Assembly (NCBI GenBank): GCA_913057675.1
Contig: CAJXOL010000009.1
Span: 1-38,008, forward strand
Origin: an uncultured Pseudomonadota bacterium
GTDB taxonomy: Bacteria; Pseudomonadota; Gammaproteobacteria; Burkholderiales; Eutrophovitaceae
Direction: 5' to 3'
DNA length: 38,008 nt
A program made the position numbers and the translations under genes. Shown in pieces: positions 22,746 through 33,476 of this stretch. Position 1 is the stretch's first letter. Each line of letters starts with the position of its first letter. The notes beneath the pieces were generated by a model, which did not search any database, was not told where the DNA came from, and saw nothing but the letters and a program-made list of their open reading frames with translations.

Positions 22746-23501
22746 TTAAAAAAAGTATGGCCCGATAGCATCTATTTGTGCTGTCACCAGCGCGTCGACG
22801 TTATGTTCGACGACAGTAATAGCTTCGAGACTGTCGTTAACATTGGTCGCAATTACTGAATGTTTTTTTTGGTGTAATGTGTTGACAAGTTCTGGCGTGA
22901 TTAGCTGCTGCGGGATGAAAACGCAATGGCACATTAGATTTTCGTGATTGCTCGCTTCTTGAGGTAATTCATTATTCCAAATGAGGCCTCTGAATGTATC
23001 TGGAGAAATCTCCATTAAAGTGGTTAGCGTCAAAGCGCTTTGAGACGCTATTAAGGGGAATATTTTTTTTTCTTGAGTGACTGTTCGCAGGATGTCGATA
23101 CTAATTTCTGCTATGGCTCCTTCTTGGTTCAAGCTTGGCTTTAATTCGATTACAGGCCACATTTCGTGTTCGACACAGGTTGAAAGTGCTTGATAGAGCG
23201 TGGGTAATTTCTCCCCAATGTATTCATTGCCGTAGTCGCTACCAATATCCAATCCATTAATTTGATCAAAAAATATTTCACTCACAAGCCCAGAAGAAGT
23301 GCCAGTCAACGGGTCAAGTAGCTCTTGATTCAGGAGAATGGGCACGCCATCGGCCGTCAAGCGGACATCGAAATGAATATTTTGGAACCCGAGATTTCTC
23401 GCATGTTTAATGCCAGCTAGTGAATTTTCGGGGGCTATAATTCCCCCAGTTCTGTGGCTAATGACTTTTTGTCGTGCTGCGAATGATTGATTTTCAAGCA
23501 T
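22746..23501 (-). CDS. Glycerophosphodiester phosphodiesterase (GDPD/UgpQ) family protein with altered active-site motifs
   Basis: HRTGGIIAPENSLAGI...FDVRLTADGVPILL...VIELKP GDPD fold signature; EFDV and HD motifs replaced by HFDV and NQ. Confidence 0.8.
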   Translation of the reverse strand: MLENQSFAARQKVISHRTGGIIAPENSLAGIKHARNLGFQNIHFDVRLTADGVPILLNQELLDPLTGTSSGLVSEIFFDQINGLDIGSDYGNEYIGEKLPTLYQALSTCVEHEMWPVIELKPSLNQEGAIAEISIDILRTVTQEKKIFPLIASQSALTLTTLMEISPDTFRGLIWNNELPQEASNHENLMCHCVFIPQQLITPELVNTLHQKKHSVIATNVNDSLEAITVVEHNVDALVTAQIDAIGPYFF

Positions 23502-23644
23502 GTTTACGTTATTCGATATGCCTGTATGTGGCCGTCTGATTGTTTTAGAGGTTGTAATTAAAAATAAGCCTTATTGTAACTTCCTATTTTAGATAATATC
23601 TTGGTATGTGCGATATACTATTTCCGTTTAATTGAGGTTCCTTA

Positions 23645-23959
23645 ATGCCTATCTATGAATATCGTTGCTCCTCATGTGGTAATAAGCATGAGGCACTTCA
23701 AAAAATCTCAGAAGACCTCTTGGTCGATTGTCCCAAATGCGGCGCGCCATCATTGGTTAAAATGGTAACTGCTGCCGGCTTCCAGCTCAAAGGGGCTGGC
23801 TGGTATGTGACGGACTTCAAAGATAAAAAAGAACCTTTGGCGAGCGAAAGTTCTCCCAGTTCCGGGAGTGATAGCAAGGCAGTTGCAAGTTCCTCTGATG
23901 CAAAGAAAACTAATGAAACGAAATCAACCAAAGAGTCCTCAGTGGGTAGCAGCGATTAA
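23645..23959 (+). CDS. FmdB-family zinc ribbon protein
   Basis: MPIYEYRCSSCGNKHEALQKISED...CPKCG; low-complexity Ser/Lys tail. Confidence 0.93.
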   Translation: MPIYEYRCSSCGNKHEALQKISEDLLVDCPKCGAPSLVKMVTAAGFQLKGAGWYVTDFKDKKEPLASESSPSSGSDSKAVASSSDAKKTNETKSTKESSVGSSD

Positions 23960-24033
23960 CAGTTATCGCAATTTTACATACCCACAGACCCGAATAGTGT
24001 TGTAACAACGCTGTTTAAAAATAACGGAAACTA

Positions 24034-25839
24034 ATGGCAATGCGAACAAATTATTGTGGATTAATTGACTCAAGCTACTTGGACCAGGAGGTTCATTTAT
24101 TCGGATGGGTTCATCGGCGAAGGGATCACGGTGGCGTTATTTTTATCGATCTGCGTGATCGAGAAGGTATAGTTCAAGTGGTATCCGACCCTGATAACGA
24201 ACAAGCTTTTTTGGTCAGTGATCGTGCTCGAAGCGAATACGTTTTAAGGATTAAAGGACGAGTGCGACGTCGACCAGACGGCACGGTCAATTCCGCGTTA
24301 ACGAGCGGTGAGATAGAGGTTCTGGCGGATGACATTGAAATCCTTAATACATCGGAGACACCCCCTTTTACTATTGATGAAGAAGAGCCGTCAGAGATGG
24401 TTCGATTGGAGAACAGGGTTTTTGATTTGCGTCGTCCCCAGATGCAATCGAATTTGCGGTTACGATCTCGTGTATCAAAATGCTTGAGGGGTTATTTAGA
24501 CGAAAATGGCTTTATTGACGTGGAGACCCCGATTTTATATAAATCGACACCTGAGGGTGCTCGTGAATTTCTTGTGCCATCACGTATGCACGATGGGGAG
24601 TTTTATGCGTTGCCGCAGTCGCCTCAGCTATTTAAGCAAATGTTGATGGTCGCTGGATTTGATCGCTATTATCAAGTTGTTAAATGCTTTAGAGATGAGG
24701 ATTTGCGAGCGGATCGTCAGCCTGAGTTTACGCAGATTGATATTGAAACGTCATTTCTTGACGAGTTTGAGATCAGAAAAATCATGGAGGACATGATTAG
24801 AGGATGTTTCAAGAACACTTTGAAGGTGGACCTGCCTGATGCATTCCCAGTGATGCCTTACGATGAGGCGATGCGACTTTACGGGAGTGATAAACCTGAT
24901 CTGAGAATCCCATTAAAGTTTACGGATATCACCGAGTTAATGAAATCTGAGGAATTTAAAGTATTTAGGTCAGCTGCTGACCTTGCGGATGGACGGGTAG
25001 TTGCGTTGAGGGTTCCAGGAGGTGGAGAGATTAGTCGAAAGCAGATTGATGATTACACAAATTTTGTCGCGATCTACGGTGCTAAAGGTTTGGCATATAT
25101 CAAAGTTAATGATGTGACTGAAGGTGTTGGTGGTTTGCAATCTCCTATCATTAAGTTCCTTTCAGAGGAGGTAGTGTTAAAAATAACGGAGCTCTCTGGC
25201 GCGGAAAACGGTGATATTATTTTCTTTGGGGCAGATAAGAGCAAGATTGTTAACGATGCATTGGGCGCTCTTCGTGAAAAATTGGGTCGAGATCTTGGTT
25301 TAGTTGAGACGGGATGGAAACCACTTTGGGTGGTTGATTTCCCCATGTTTGAATATGATGAGCAGTCTAATGAATGGGCTGCTCGTCATCATCCATTTAC
25401 GGCACCTAAAGATGGACACGATGCGTACATTGAGACAAACCCGGGTGCGGCCTATGCTAAAGCCTACGATATGGTCTTGAATGGTTGGGAGATTGGTGGC
25501 GGCTCGGTTCGTATCCATCAGCCCGAATTACAAGAGAAAGTTTTTCGTTCATTGAAAATTACTCCAGAGGACCAGCGAGCGAAGTTTGGTTTCCTACTAG
25601 ACAGTCTTAAGTGGGGGGCTCCTCCACATGGTGGTATAGCTTTTGGTCTAGATCGGATTGTTACGCTTATGTGTGGAGCAACATCGATCAGGGATGTTAT
25701 TGCGTTTCCTAAAACGCAGCGCGGACAGGACTTGTTGACGGGTGCGCCGTCCGCGGTCACGGATGTACAGTTACGTGAACTTCACATTCGTCTTCGTGGT
25801 GCCACGAAGACTGAAACAAGTAGTCAAAACGGCGATTAA
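24034..25839 (+). CDS. aspS: Aspartate--tRNA(Asp/Asn) ligase
   Basis: [64 protein letters not shown]. Confidence 0.98.
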   Translation: MAMRTNYCGLIDSSYLDQEVHLFGWVHRRRDHGGVIFIDLRDREGIVQVVSDPDNEQAFLVSDRARSEYVLRIKGRVRRRPDGTVNSALTSGEIEVLADDIEILNTSETPPFTIDEEEPSEMVRLENRVFDLRRPQMQSNLRLRSRVSKCLRGYLDENGFIDVETPILYKSTPEGAREFLVPSRMHDGEFYALPQSPQLFKQMLMVAGFDRYYQVVKCFRDEDLRADRQPEFTQIDIETSFLDEFEIRKIMEDMIRGCFKNTLKVDLPDAFPVMPYDEAMRLYGSDKPDLRIPLKFTDITELMKSEEFKVFRSAADLADGRVVALRVPGGGEISRKQIDDYTNFVAIYGAKGLAYIKVNDVTEGVGGLQSPIIKFLSEEVVLKITELSGAENGDIIFFGADKSKIVNDALGALREKLGRDLGLVETGWKPLWVVDFPMFEYDEQSNEWAARHHPFTAPKDGHDAYIETNPGAAYAKAYDMVLNGWEIGGGSVRIHQPELQEKVFRSLKITPEDQRAKFGFLLDSLKWGAPPHGGIAFGLDRIVTLMCGATSIRDVIAFPKTQRGQDLLTGAPSAVTDVQLRELHIRLRGATKTETSSQNGD

Positions 25840-25848
25840 ATTCTCGTC

Positions 25849-26322
25849 ATGTTGCCTGACAAAAGGCGAAGTCCGTCATACAAAATCCCGATATCGGTTT
25901 TAGTCGTCATTTATACCGAGGAATTAGACATCCTCTTGCTTGAGCGGGCAGACCGAGATGGTTTTTGGCAATCAGTAACCGGGAGTACCGAATTAAACGA
26001 GTCACTGGATCAAACTGCAGTAAGAGAGCTGCAAGAGGAAACGAGTATTAATGCTTTTGATTATGTTCTAGCGGATTGGAATATTTCTAATGAGTTCGAA
26101 ATATTCAAGCATTGGCGTGGTCGATATGCTCCAGGGGTGACCCACAATACGGAACATGTGTTTGGCGTTCTTGTCCCAGAGAGAGTGCCAGTTACAATAT
26201 CCCCGCGTGAGCATACTCAGTTCGGTTGGTTCCCGATTAATGAGGCTATTGATCGAGTTTTTTCTTGGACTAATGCGGATGCTTTGCGGTTTCTATTGAA
26301 AACTCATTTGAGGTTGCGCTGA
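25849..26322 (+). CDS. nudB: Dihydroneopterin triphosphate diphosphatase (Nudix)
   Basis: Nudix box GSTELNESLDQTAVRELQEETSI; downstream of aspS. Confidence 0.9.
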   Translation: MLPDKRRSPSYKIPISVLVVIYTEELDILLLERADRDGFWQSVTGSTELNESLDQTAVRELQEETSINAFDYVLADWNISNEFEIFKHWRGRYAPGVTHNTEHVFGVLVPERVPVTISPREHTQFGWFPINEAIDRVFSWTNADALRFLLKTHLRLR

Positions 26323-26440
26323 GGTTTGTCTATGTCGGAAAATATCTCATGTAAACTGGGAGTTATAATATTTTAATGGGCCAATGAGGAGGGTGCTTCA
26401 TTGACTAATTTGGATTTTTTGTGTTGAAAGTAAAGCGGAC

Positions 26441-27544
26441 ATGGAATTAGTAACGAGCAGAAATTTTTTGGAGTATCGTGATCGTTCTGACGATGAATGT
26501 CATGAGCTTATTAAAGCAGCTAAGGCTAGCCTTGGACAGGATTTGGTAATTCTCGGTCATCATTATCAAAGGGCGGATGTATATCAACACGCCGATTTGA
26601 GAGGGGATTCTCTAAAGCTCTCGAAGTTGGCATCCCAAACGAATTCAGAACACATCATTTTTTGTGGTGTCCATTTCATGGCTGAAGTAGCCGATATCAT
26701 GTCAAACCAACACCAAAAGGCATTACTTCCTGATTTGGCTGCTGGTTGTTCGATGGCTGATATGGCTAACTTATCTAAAGTTAATCGAGCGTGGACCGAG
26801 ATTAAGTCCGTTCTTGGTGAGGAGATGTCGGTTACGCCAATTACTTATATTAACTCTGCCGCAGACTTAAAAGCGTTTTGTGGGGAGCGTGGCGGGATCG
26901 TGTGCACATCTTCTAATGCATCGCAGATTGTTACTTGGGGGTTAGGGCAAAGAGAAAAAATCTTGTTTTTTCCGGATCAGCATCTAGGTCGTTGGTCTGG
27001 GCATCAACTTGGTCTAATCAACGAAATAGATATGAAAGTTTGGGACCCAGATTTATGGATGGGTGGGCTTAGTGAGGAAGAAATTAAGCAAGCAAAAATA
27101 CTCTTATGGAAGGGGCACTGCTCGGTCCATCAAATGTTTCAGCCTGAGCACATTGCACGATTTCGTGAAAAATATCCTGAAGGCCATGTTATTTCGCATC
27201 CGGAGTGTCGATTCGAAGTTTGTGATCAATCCGACTTTGTTGGGTCGACGGAATATATCGTTCAGACAATTGCCGCTGCTAAGCCTAATACGCGTTGGTT
27301 GGTTGGTACTGAATTAAATTTAGTGAATCGAATTGCTGAGGAATTTCGGTCAGAAGGCAAGGTGGTTGAGTTTATGTCACCGCTTGTGTGTATGTGTTCT
27401 ACGATGAATCGTATCGACCCGCAACATCTGGCATGGCAAGTTGAAAATTTAGTTGATGGCACATTGGTGAACCAAATTATTGTTCCCGATGCAGATAAGG
27501 ATATGGCGCGAGTTGCTCTTGATCGAATGTTATCAATTTCATAA
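26441..27544 (+). CDS. nadA: Quinolinate synthase
   Basis: LGHHYQRADVYQHADLRGDSL; cluster cysteines in AAGCSMAD, GIVCTSSNA, and MSPLVCMCSTMN. Confidence 0.97.
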   Translation: MELVTSRNFLEYRDRSDDECHELIKAAKASLGQDLVILGHHYQRADVYQHADLRGDSLKLSKLASQTNSEHIIFCGVHFMAEVADIMSNQHQKALLPDLAAGCSMADMANLSKVNRAWTEIKSVLGEEMSVTPITYINSAADLKAFCGERGGIVCTSSNASQIVTWGLGQREKILFFPDQHLGRWSGHQLGLINEIDMKVWDPDLWMGGLSEEEIKQAKILLWKGHCSVHQMFQPEHIARFREKYPEGHVISHPECRFEVCDQSDFVGSTEYIVQTIAAAKPNTRWLVGTELNLVNRIAEEFRSEGKVVEFMSPLVCMCSTMNRIDPQHLAWQVENLVDGTLVNQIIVPDADKDMARVALDRMLSIS

Positions 27545-27605
27545 TTTCCCAATGGCTGGTGGCCTGTTGTTTCATGTGTAGAGGTTGCTATTGGAGCCCT
27601 AACTG

Positions 27606-29363
27606 GTGACCAAAACTAATTGGTTGACTCTCAAGTCTCTGGCTCCTTATGTCTGGGAGTTTAAATATCGCGTAATCATTGCGCTCACATTTTTGACGTT
27701 AGCTAAAGTAGCTAATGTGTCGGTACCTCTGGTGCTCAAAGAGGTAGTCGATTCGCTCTCCTTTCAGAATCAGGTTATTTTCCTTCCGCTTGCTTTGCTG
27801 CTTAGTTACGGTGGATTAAGGCTTTGTGCCGTCGTATTTGCTGAGTTACGTGATGTGGTTTTTGTCAAAGTGACTCGTCGTGCAACAAGAAAAGTTGCGC
27901 TAAAGGTGTTTCGGCATCTTCATGATTTAAGTCTTAAATTTCATCTTGAGCGACATACGGGAGGGATTACGCGTGAGATAGAACGAGGAACGCGTGGCAT
28001 TTCCATTTTGTTAACGTATTCATTGTTCTCGATTATTCCCGTCATACTTGAGTTTGCTTTTGTCGCTGCTATTTTGTTGGATCGTTTTGACTGGAGGTTT
28101 GCTGCAATTACTTTTTCAGCAGTGTTTCTTTACTTGATCTACACCTTCTTTGTGTCCGAATGGCGAATGAGCATTCGTCGTGAAGCTAACGACTGGGATA
28201 CGCGATCTAATTCCCACGCAGTTGATAGTCTGCTGAATTATGAAACAGTTAAATATTTTAATAATGAGAATTACGAAGCGGAAAGATACGACAATTTTCT
28301 GAGTGAGTATGAAAGTGCGGATGTTAAAACTGAGACTTCACTCGGCCTACTGAACATAGGGCAAAGTATCATCATAGCTTTAGCAGTTACGGCACTCATG
28401 ATATTAACTTCCCAGGGGGTAGTTGATCAAAAAATGACGATTGGCGACTTAGTTTTGGTGAATGCGCTTTTGATTCAACTGTATATTCCACTTAACTTCA
28501 TGGGCATGGTTTATCGCGAAATAAAACAATCATTCATCGATATGAATAAGATGTTCTCGTTACTCGATACGACGAGAGACATTGTAGATCGGCCTGGGGC
28601 AATTCCATTTGAGTCCTCTAGTCCTACCATTGAATTTAAAAATGTTTCATTTTCCTACGATGGTCGACGTAAAACTTTATCGAATGTCAGTTTCGTCGTG
28701 CCCAATGGAAAGACCGTTGCGATCGTTGGTGAGAGTGGATCGGGAAAGACGACTCTATCCAGATTGTTATTTCGATTTTATGATGTTTGCGATGGTGGGA
28801 TCCTCATCAATGGCATAGATGTCCGAGATTATCTACAAGATAGTTATAGAGGAGCTATTGGCGTTGTGCCTCAGGATACGGTTCTTTTTAACGATACTTT
28901 GGGATTCAATATCAAGTATGGAGAGCCGCTATGCTCCAAGGGAGATTTAGATCGGGTCGTTCACCTTGCCCAGCTTGAGAACTTTGTTAAGGATCTTCCA
29001 GAGGGTTTTGAGACTACTGTGGGCGAAAGGGGTTTAAAAGTATCTGGTGGTGAGAAGCAACGAATAGCGATAGCGCGTGCAATTCTTAAGAACCCACCAA
29101 TTATGATTTTTGATGAAGCGACATCCTCGTTAGATTCGGGGAGTGAGCGATTAATTCAGTTGGCCCTAAATGGAGTGTCAAAAAATAGAACAACTTTGGT
29201 GATTGCGCATCGGCTATCTACGATAGTACATGCGCATGAAATTATCGTTTTAGATGCAGGCAGCATTATAGAGAGGGGGTCGCACCGATGTCTGCTCAAG
29301 AATTCGGGGAAGTATAGCTACATGTGGAATCTTCAACAAAGTAAATTAGAAATAGAGACTTGA
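27606..29363 (+). CDS. ABC transporter, Atm1/HMT1-type ATP-binding permease
   Basis: TM domain plus Walker A GESGSGKTTLSRLLFRFYD, signature VSGGEKQRIAIARAI, DEATSSLD; GTG start. Confidence 0.93.
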   Translation: MTKTNWLTLKSLAPYVWEFKYRVIIALTFLTLAKVANVSVPLVLKEVVDSLSFQNQVIFLPLALLLSYGGLRLCAVVFAELRDVVFVKVTRRATRKVALKVFRHLHDLSLKFHLERHTGGITREIERGTRGISILLTYSLFSIIPVILEFAFVAAILLDRFDWRFAAITFSAVFLYLIYTFFVSEWRMSIRREANDWDTRSNSHAVDSLLNYETVKYFNNENYEAERYDNFLSEYESADVKTETSLGLLNIGQSIIIALAVTALMILTSQGVVDQKMTIGDLVLVNALLIQLYIPLNFMGMVYREIKQSFIDMNKMFSLLDTTRDIVDRPGAIPFESSSPTIEFKNVSFSYDGRRKTLSNVSFVVPNGKTVAIVGESGSGKTTLSRLLFRFYDVCDGGILINGIDVRDYLQDSYRGAIGVVPQDTVLFNDTLGFNIKYGEPLCSKGDLDRVVHLAQLENFVKDLPEGFETTVGERGLKVSGGEKQRIAIARAILKNPPIMIFDEATSSLDSGSERLIQLALNGVSKNRTTLVIAHRLSTIVHAHEIIVLDAGSIIERGSHRCLLKNSGKYSYMWNLQQSKLEIET

Positions 29364-29415
29364 GACTAGTGTCATTGTATTTATAATTGAATATGCGATT
29401 TTGATTTAAATCTTT

Positions 29416-30282
29416 ATGTATTTTAAAACCATGAACAGAGCTGTGTTTCCCTCAGTATTGCTGATTTTTATTTTACTCTTTAGTCTACTGTCTAACATTG
29501 CCTCGGTTGAGGCTAGAAGTAACGCTGGACCCCGTCTTAAATCGAGAGTTGCTATCGTTGTAGATCAAACTAATGGGGAGATCATCTACGAAAAAAATGC
29601 GTCTGATGTGGCGCCAATTGCATCAGTTACCAAATTGATGACAGCAATGGTTATTATTGATTCCGGCGTTCCACTACTCGAGTCTATGACGATTGCTAAG
29701 GCAGATATTGATCGATATAAAGGCTCACAGTCAAAACTGAGCGTTGGTACGACTTTATTAAGGGCCGAGGTGCTAAAGATGGCTTTGATGGCCTCTGAGA
29801 ACCGAGCCTCCGCCGCATTGTCCCGCGTATTTCCGGGTGGGAAAGAGGTTTTCGTGCAGGCTATGAACGAGAAAGCCAAATCATTAGGAATGAATCAAAC
29901 AGTTTTTGTTGATTCAACTGGTTTGCGACCGGGCAATGTGTCCAGTGGTTTAGACTTGGTTAAAATGGCGGTTGCTGCCTATGAATATCCATTGATTCGT
30001 CAGTACACGACTACCTCGTCGTTCCAGCTGCGAGCAAAAATAGGTACGCGACCTGTCAGACTGGACTATGTCAATTCGAATCGTTTGGCGCGAAGTTCCA
30101 GATGGGAGATCGGACTGTCAAAGACAGGTTACATTAGTGAATCGGGTCGTTGTTTAGTCATGCAAACGACAATACTGGATAAACCGGTAATTATGGTCTT
30201 GTTAGACTCTTGGGGTAAGTTGACGGCTTTAGGCGATGCTGGACGAGTTCGCCGTTGGATGGAGCGAGCAAAAAAGAAATGA
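29416..30282 (+). CDS. pbpG: D-alanyl-D-alanine endopeptidase (PBP7-like, S11 family)
   Basis: SxxK in SVTKLMTAM, SxN in SENRAS, KTG in LSKTGYISESGRC; N-terminal signal peptide. Confidence 0.88.
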   Translation: MYFKTMNRAVFPSVLLIFILLFSLLSNIASVEARSNAGPRLKSRVAIVVDQTNGEIIYEKNASDVAPIASVTKLMTAMVIIDSGVPLLESMTIAKADIDRYKGSQSKLSVGTTLLRAEVLKMALMASENRASAALSRVFPGGKEVFVQAMNEKAKSLGMNQTVFVDSTGLRPGNVSSGLDLVKMAVAAYEYPLIRQYTTTSSFQLRAKIGTRPVRLDYVNSNRLARSSRWEIGLSKTGYISESGRCLVMQTTILDKPVIMVLLDSWGKLTALGDAGRVRRWMERAKKK

Positions 30283-30311
30283 TACAGGCCTGAATGTGCA
30301 GCTTGCTGTTA

Positions 30312-31079
30312 TTAAGATTTCGTGCTTCCTAGAACTGCTGAGATTTCATCTGCTGCGGCTTTGATACGTCTTCCCCAGTCACGGTTAAGTCTATGTGAGG
30401 GTGCGGAAATAGATAGGCCGGCAACGAGGGCGTTAGAGTCGTCATAAATCCCAGCGCCGATGCAAGAAAGCCCAGCCTCTGCTTCTTCATTGTCAAAAGC
30501 ATAGCCTTGAACTTTTATCTTTCTTAGTTCGGCAAACAAAATACGGGAGTCTTTAATTGTATTTTTTGTGAAGACTTTAAGTCCATTTCTCTGAATATAA
30601 TTTAAGCTTTTGTCTTCACCATCTTCGATTAAAAAGAGCTTTCCAACTGCTGTGACATGCAAAGGCGCTTTGGCGCCAATGAGGTGAGTGACTCTTATCG
30701 CTAAGTGATTCCCTGCCACACGCTCGACATAGATCATTTCATCGCCTTGACGGATGGATAGGTTGACGGTCTCCTGAAGTTGATGATGGAGCGCTTGCAT
30801 GAATGGCAGCGCCTCTTTTCGGATATCCATTCGGGTTTTAGTGATATTGCCGAGTTCGAGTAAGCGTGTGCCTAGGCGATAGCTGCCAGTTTGGACTTTA
30901 TCGATTATGCGGTATTGAGTCAGCGCATTTAGGATTCGATGAGTTGTAGACGGATGAAGATTGGTGATTTGGGATAAATCTTTAAGGTTCATGGGGTTGC
31001 CTGATTTGGACAAAACGTCAATCAGTTCCATCATTCGGTCAATTACCTGAATGGATGTCTTGCCATTTCTATCTTTCAT
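30312..31079 (-). CDS. IclR-family transcriptional regulator
   Basis: N-terminal wHTH (NLKDLSQITNLHPSTTHRILNAL) and IclR effector domain; divergent from lutABC. Confidence 0.92.
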   Translation of the reverse strand: MKDRNGKTSIQVIDRMMELIDVLSKSGNPMNLKDLSQITNLHPSTTHRILNALTQYRIIDKVQTGSYRLGTRLLELGNITKTRMDIRKEALPFMQALHHQLQETVNLSIRQGDEMIYVERVAGNHLAIRVTHLIGAKAPLHVTAVGKLFLIEDGEDKSLNYIQRNGLKVFTKNTIKDSRILFAELRKIKVQGYAFDNEEAEAGLSCIGAGIYDDSNALVAGLSISAPSHRLNRDWGRRIKAAADEISAVLGSTKS

Positions 31080-31291
31080 TGTTGAGGTGATTTTGTGTTA
31101 TTTTTTTGAGCCCTGAAGAAATATAAATCAAACTCTGTGTCCAAGCAACTGAATAGCTTTCGAGTAGTTAATTGTTTATGACAAGGGTTCAGATAGTGCT
31201 GTGTTAAGATTCTGTTTAATCTATCGTCTTTTGTTGAAATTTTGTTGATTTTCGAGCGAGACAGGAACCATTTAATTTTAGGTAGGTAAAT

Positions 31292-32032
31292 ATGCGGGTA
31301 GGATTATTCGTCACCTGTTTGGCTGATTTGATGCGGCCAAGCATTGGGTTGGCGGCTGTTAAGTTGTTGGAGCGAGCCGGCTGTGAGGTAGTGTTCCCCG
31401 AAAGCCAAACGTGTTGTGGACAACCAGCTTACAACGCGGGAGATAGGCAATCTGCACAGCAGCTTGCTAGGAAAGTGATTTCTGAGTTTGCGGACGTAGA
31501 CTATGTAGTTGTTCCGTCTGGTTCTTGTGGCGGGATGATTAAGACTCACTATGAAGATCTCATGTCAGGTCTGCCAGAGCACCGTGTTAAAGCGCAATGG
31601 TTAGCAGCTAGAACTTATGAATTAACTGACTTTTTGGCAAATGTCATTGATATGAATTCGTTTGATACTGCGTTTCAAGGAACTATTACCTATCATGACT
31701 CGTGCGCAGGCCTTAGAGAACTCAATATTAAAGATCAGCCTAGAAAGTTGCTTGCGTATCTACCTCATGTCGATTTAAAGGAAATGGCGGGCGCTGAGCA
31801 ATGTTGTGGTTTTGGGGGGACATTTTCAGTTAAGTACGGCGATATTTCATCGAGAATAGTTGACGTTAAATGTGATGATGTTGAGGCTACACAAGTGGAT
31901 GCACTGGTCCTCGGTGATCTTGGTTGCATGATGAATATTGAGGGTAAGCTGCGCCGAAGGGGCAATCATAAAACGAAAGTACTTCATATAGCTGAGGTTC
32001 TTACCGGCTTGGTTGGCGACGAGACCGAATAG
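31292..32032 (+). CDS. lutA: Lactate utilization protein A (Fe-S oxidoreductase, YkgE-like)
   Basis: Two CCG-type motifs (SQTCCGQPAYNAGD, AEQCCGFGGTFSVKY); first gene of an A-B-C operon. Confidence 0.94.
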   Translation: MRVGLFVTCLADLMRPSIGLAAVKLLERAGCEVVFPESQTCCGQPAYNAGDRQSAQQLARKVISEFADVDYVVVPSGSCGGMIKTHYEDLMSGLPEHRVKAQWLAARTYELTDFLANVIDMNSFDTAFQGTITYHDSCAGLRELNIKDQPRKLLAYLPHVDLKEMAGAEQCCGFGGTFSVKYGDISSRIVDVKCDDVEATQVDALVLGDLGCMMNIEGKLRRRGNHKTKVLHIAEVLTGLVGDETE

Positions 32033-32049
32033 CAACAGGAAACATTTTC

Positions 32050-33468
32050 ATGGAATTAACATCACATCAATTCAAGTCAGTCTCGAGTGCGAAACTCAAA
32101 GACGTCAAGTTACAAAAGGCGTTGTATCAAGCGAAAGATGGGTTTGTCGTTTCTCGAGCCAAAGTTGTCGCGGAATTGGATAACTTTGAGGAAATACGAC
32201 AGGCTGCAGCCGACGTGAGAGACCATTGTCTTGCACATTTAGATCTCTATTTGGAGGAGTGGGAAAAGCAGGCGCAGGCGGCGGGCACGATAGTCCATTG
32301 GGCTGAGTCTTACGAAGAATTGAATGCGCTTGTTGTCAAGATTGCCCAAGATAATAAAGTCAAAAAGATTATTAAATCTAAATCGATGGTCGGCGAAGAG
32401 ACTGGGCTAAATCAGTATGTCGAAGGTCATGGTATTGAGGTCAAAGAGACGGATTTGGGTGAGTACATTATCCAACAGGCTGACGAACATCCTTCTCATA
32501 TTATTGCACCAGCAACACATAAGTCTAAGGATGATGTCGCTGATTTATTTGCGGAAAAGCACCAACGCCCACGTTTGGATGATGCGGAAAAATTGACGCA
32601 TGAGGCTAGAGAGATTTTGCGCCCCCATTTTTTAGACGCCGATATGGGGATTACTGGCGCCAACTTCATGATTGCTGAAACTGGATCTACAGTCATAGTA
32701 ACCAATGAAGGGAATGGCCGTATGACTACGACGATGCCCAGGGTTCACGTTGCGATAAGTAGTATAGAGAAATGTCTTCCTACTCTTGATGATTTTGCAT
32801 TGATCATGCGACTCTTACCTAGGTCCGCGACCGGGCAAGTGATCAGCAACTACGTGTCAATGACTACCGGGCCTAAGCGAACTGGAGACAAGGATGGGCC
32901 AGGTGCGTTTCATGTCATTATTCTAGATGTCGGTCGTACGAGAGTCTTAGGGTCAGAGTTGCGAGAGGCGCTGCGCTGTATTCGTTGTGGTGCATGTATG
33001 AACCACTGCCCTGTCTATCAAAATGTTGGCGGCCATGCCTATGGTTGGGTCTATCCGGGCCCGATTGGTTCGGTTTTGACTCCGGCCTATAATGGAATCG
33101 AAAACGCAATTGATTTACCCAATGCAGCAACTTTGTGTAATCAGTGTGGCGTAGTGTGCCCAGTGAAAATCCCGTTGCCTGACTTAATGAGAAAATTGAG
33201 AGAGAGACAGTATGAAAAAAATCTCAAGTCATCAACAGAAAAATGGTCACTTAGATTTTGGGCGTATCTCGCGCTTCGACCGAAACTATACTCAGTTGTA
33301 ACGAGAGTTATGGCTCGTGCTGGAAAGGTATTAGGAGGAGACTCGCGGCGTATTAAGCGAATGTTGTTCGCTGGGCAAGACTGGACGCGGCATAGGGATT
33401 TGCCTGCTCCTAGGGGGCGGACTTTCAGAGATATCTACATCAATAAGAATAAGACGGCTAATCGATAA
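32050..33468 (+). CDS. lutB: Lactate utilization iron-sulfur protein B (YkgF-like)
   Basis: KSKSMVGEETGLN; two Fe-S motifs CIRCGACMNHCPVY and CNQCGVVCPVK. Confidence 0.95.
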   Translation: MELTSHQFKSVSSAKLKDVKLQKALYQAKDGFVVSRAKVVAELDNFEEIRQAAADVRDHCLAHLDLYLEEWEKQAQAAGTIVHWAESYEELNALVVKIAQDNKVKKIIKSKSMVGEETGLNQYVEGHGIEVKETDLGEYIIQQADEHPSHIIAPATHKSKDDVADLFAEKHQRPRLDDAEKLTHEAREILRPHFLDADMGITGANFMIAETGSTVIVTNEGNGRMTTTMPRVHVAISSIEKCLPTLDDFALIMRLLPRSATGQVISNYVSMTTGPKRTGDKDGPGAFHVIILDVGRTRVLGSELREALRCIRCGACMNHCPVYQNVGGHAYGWVYPGPIGSVLTPAYNGIENAIDLPNAATLCNQCGVVCPVKIPLPDLMRKLRERQYEKNLKSSTEKWSLRFWAYLALRPKLYSVVTRVMARAGKVLGGDSRRIKRMLFAGQDWTRHRDLPAPRGRTFRDIYINKNKTANR

Positions 33469-33476
33469 ATTACACT

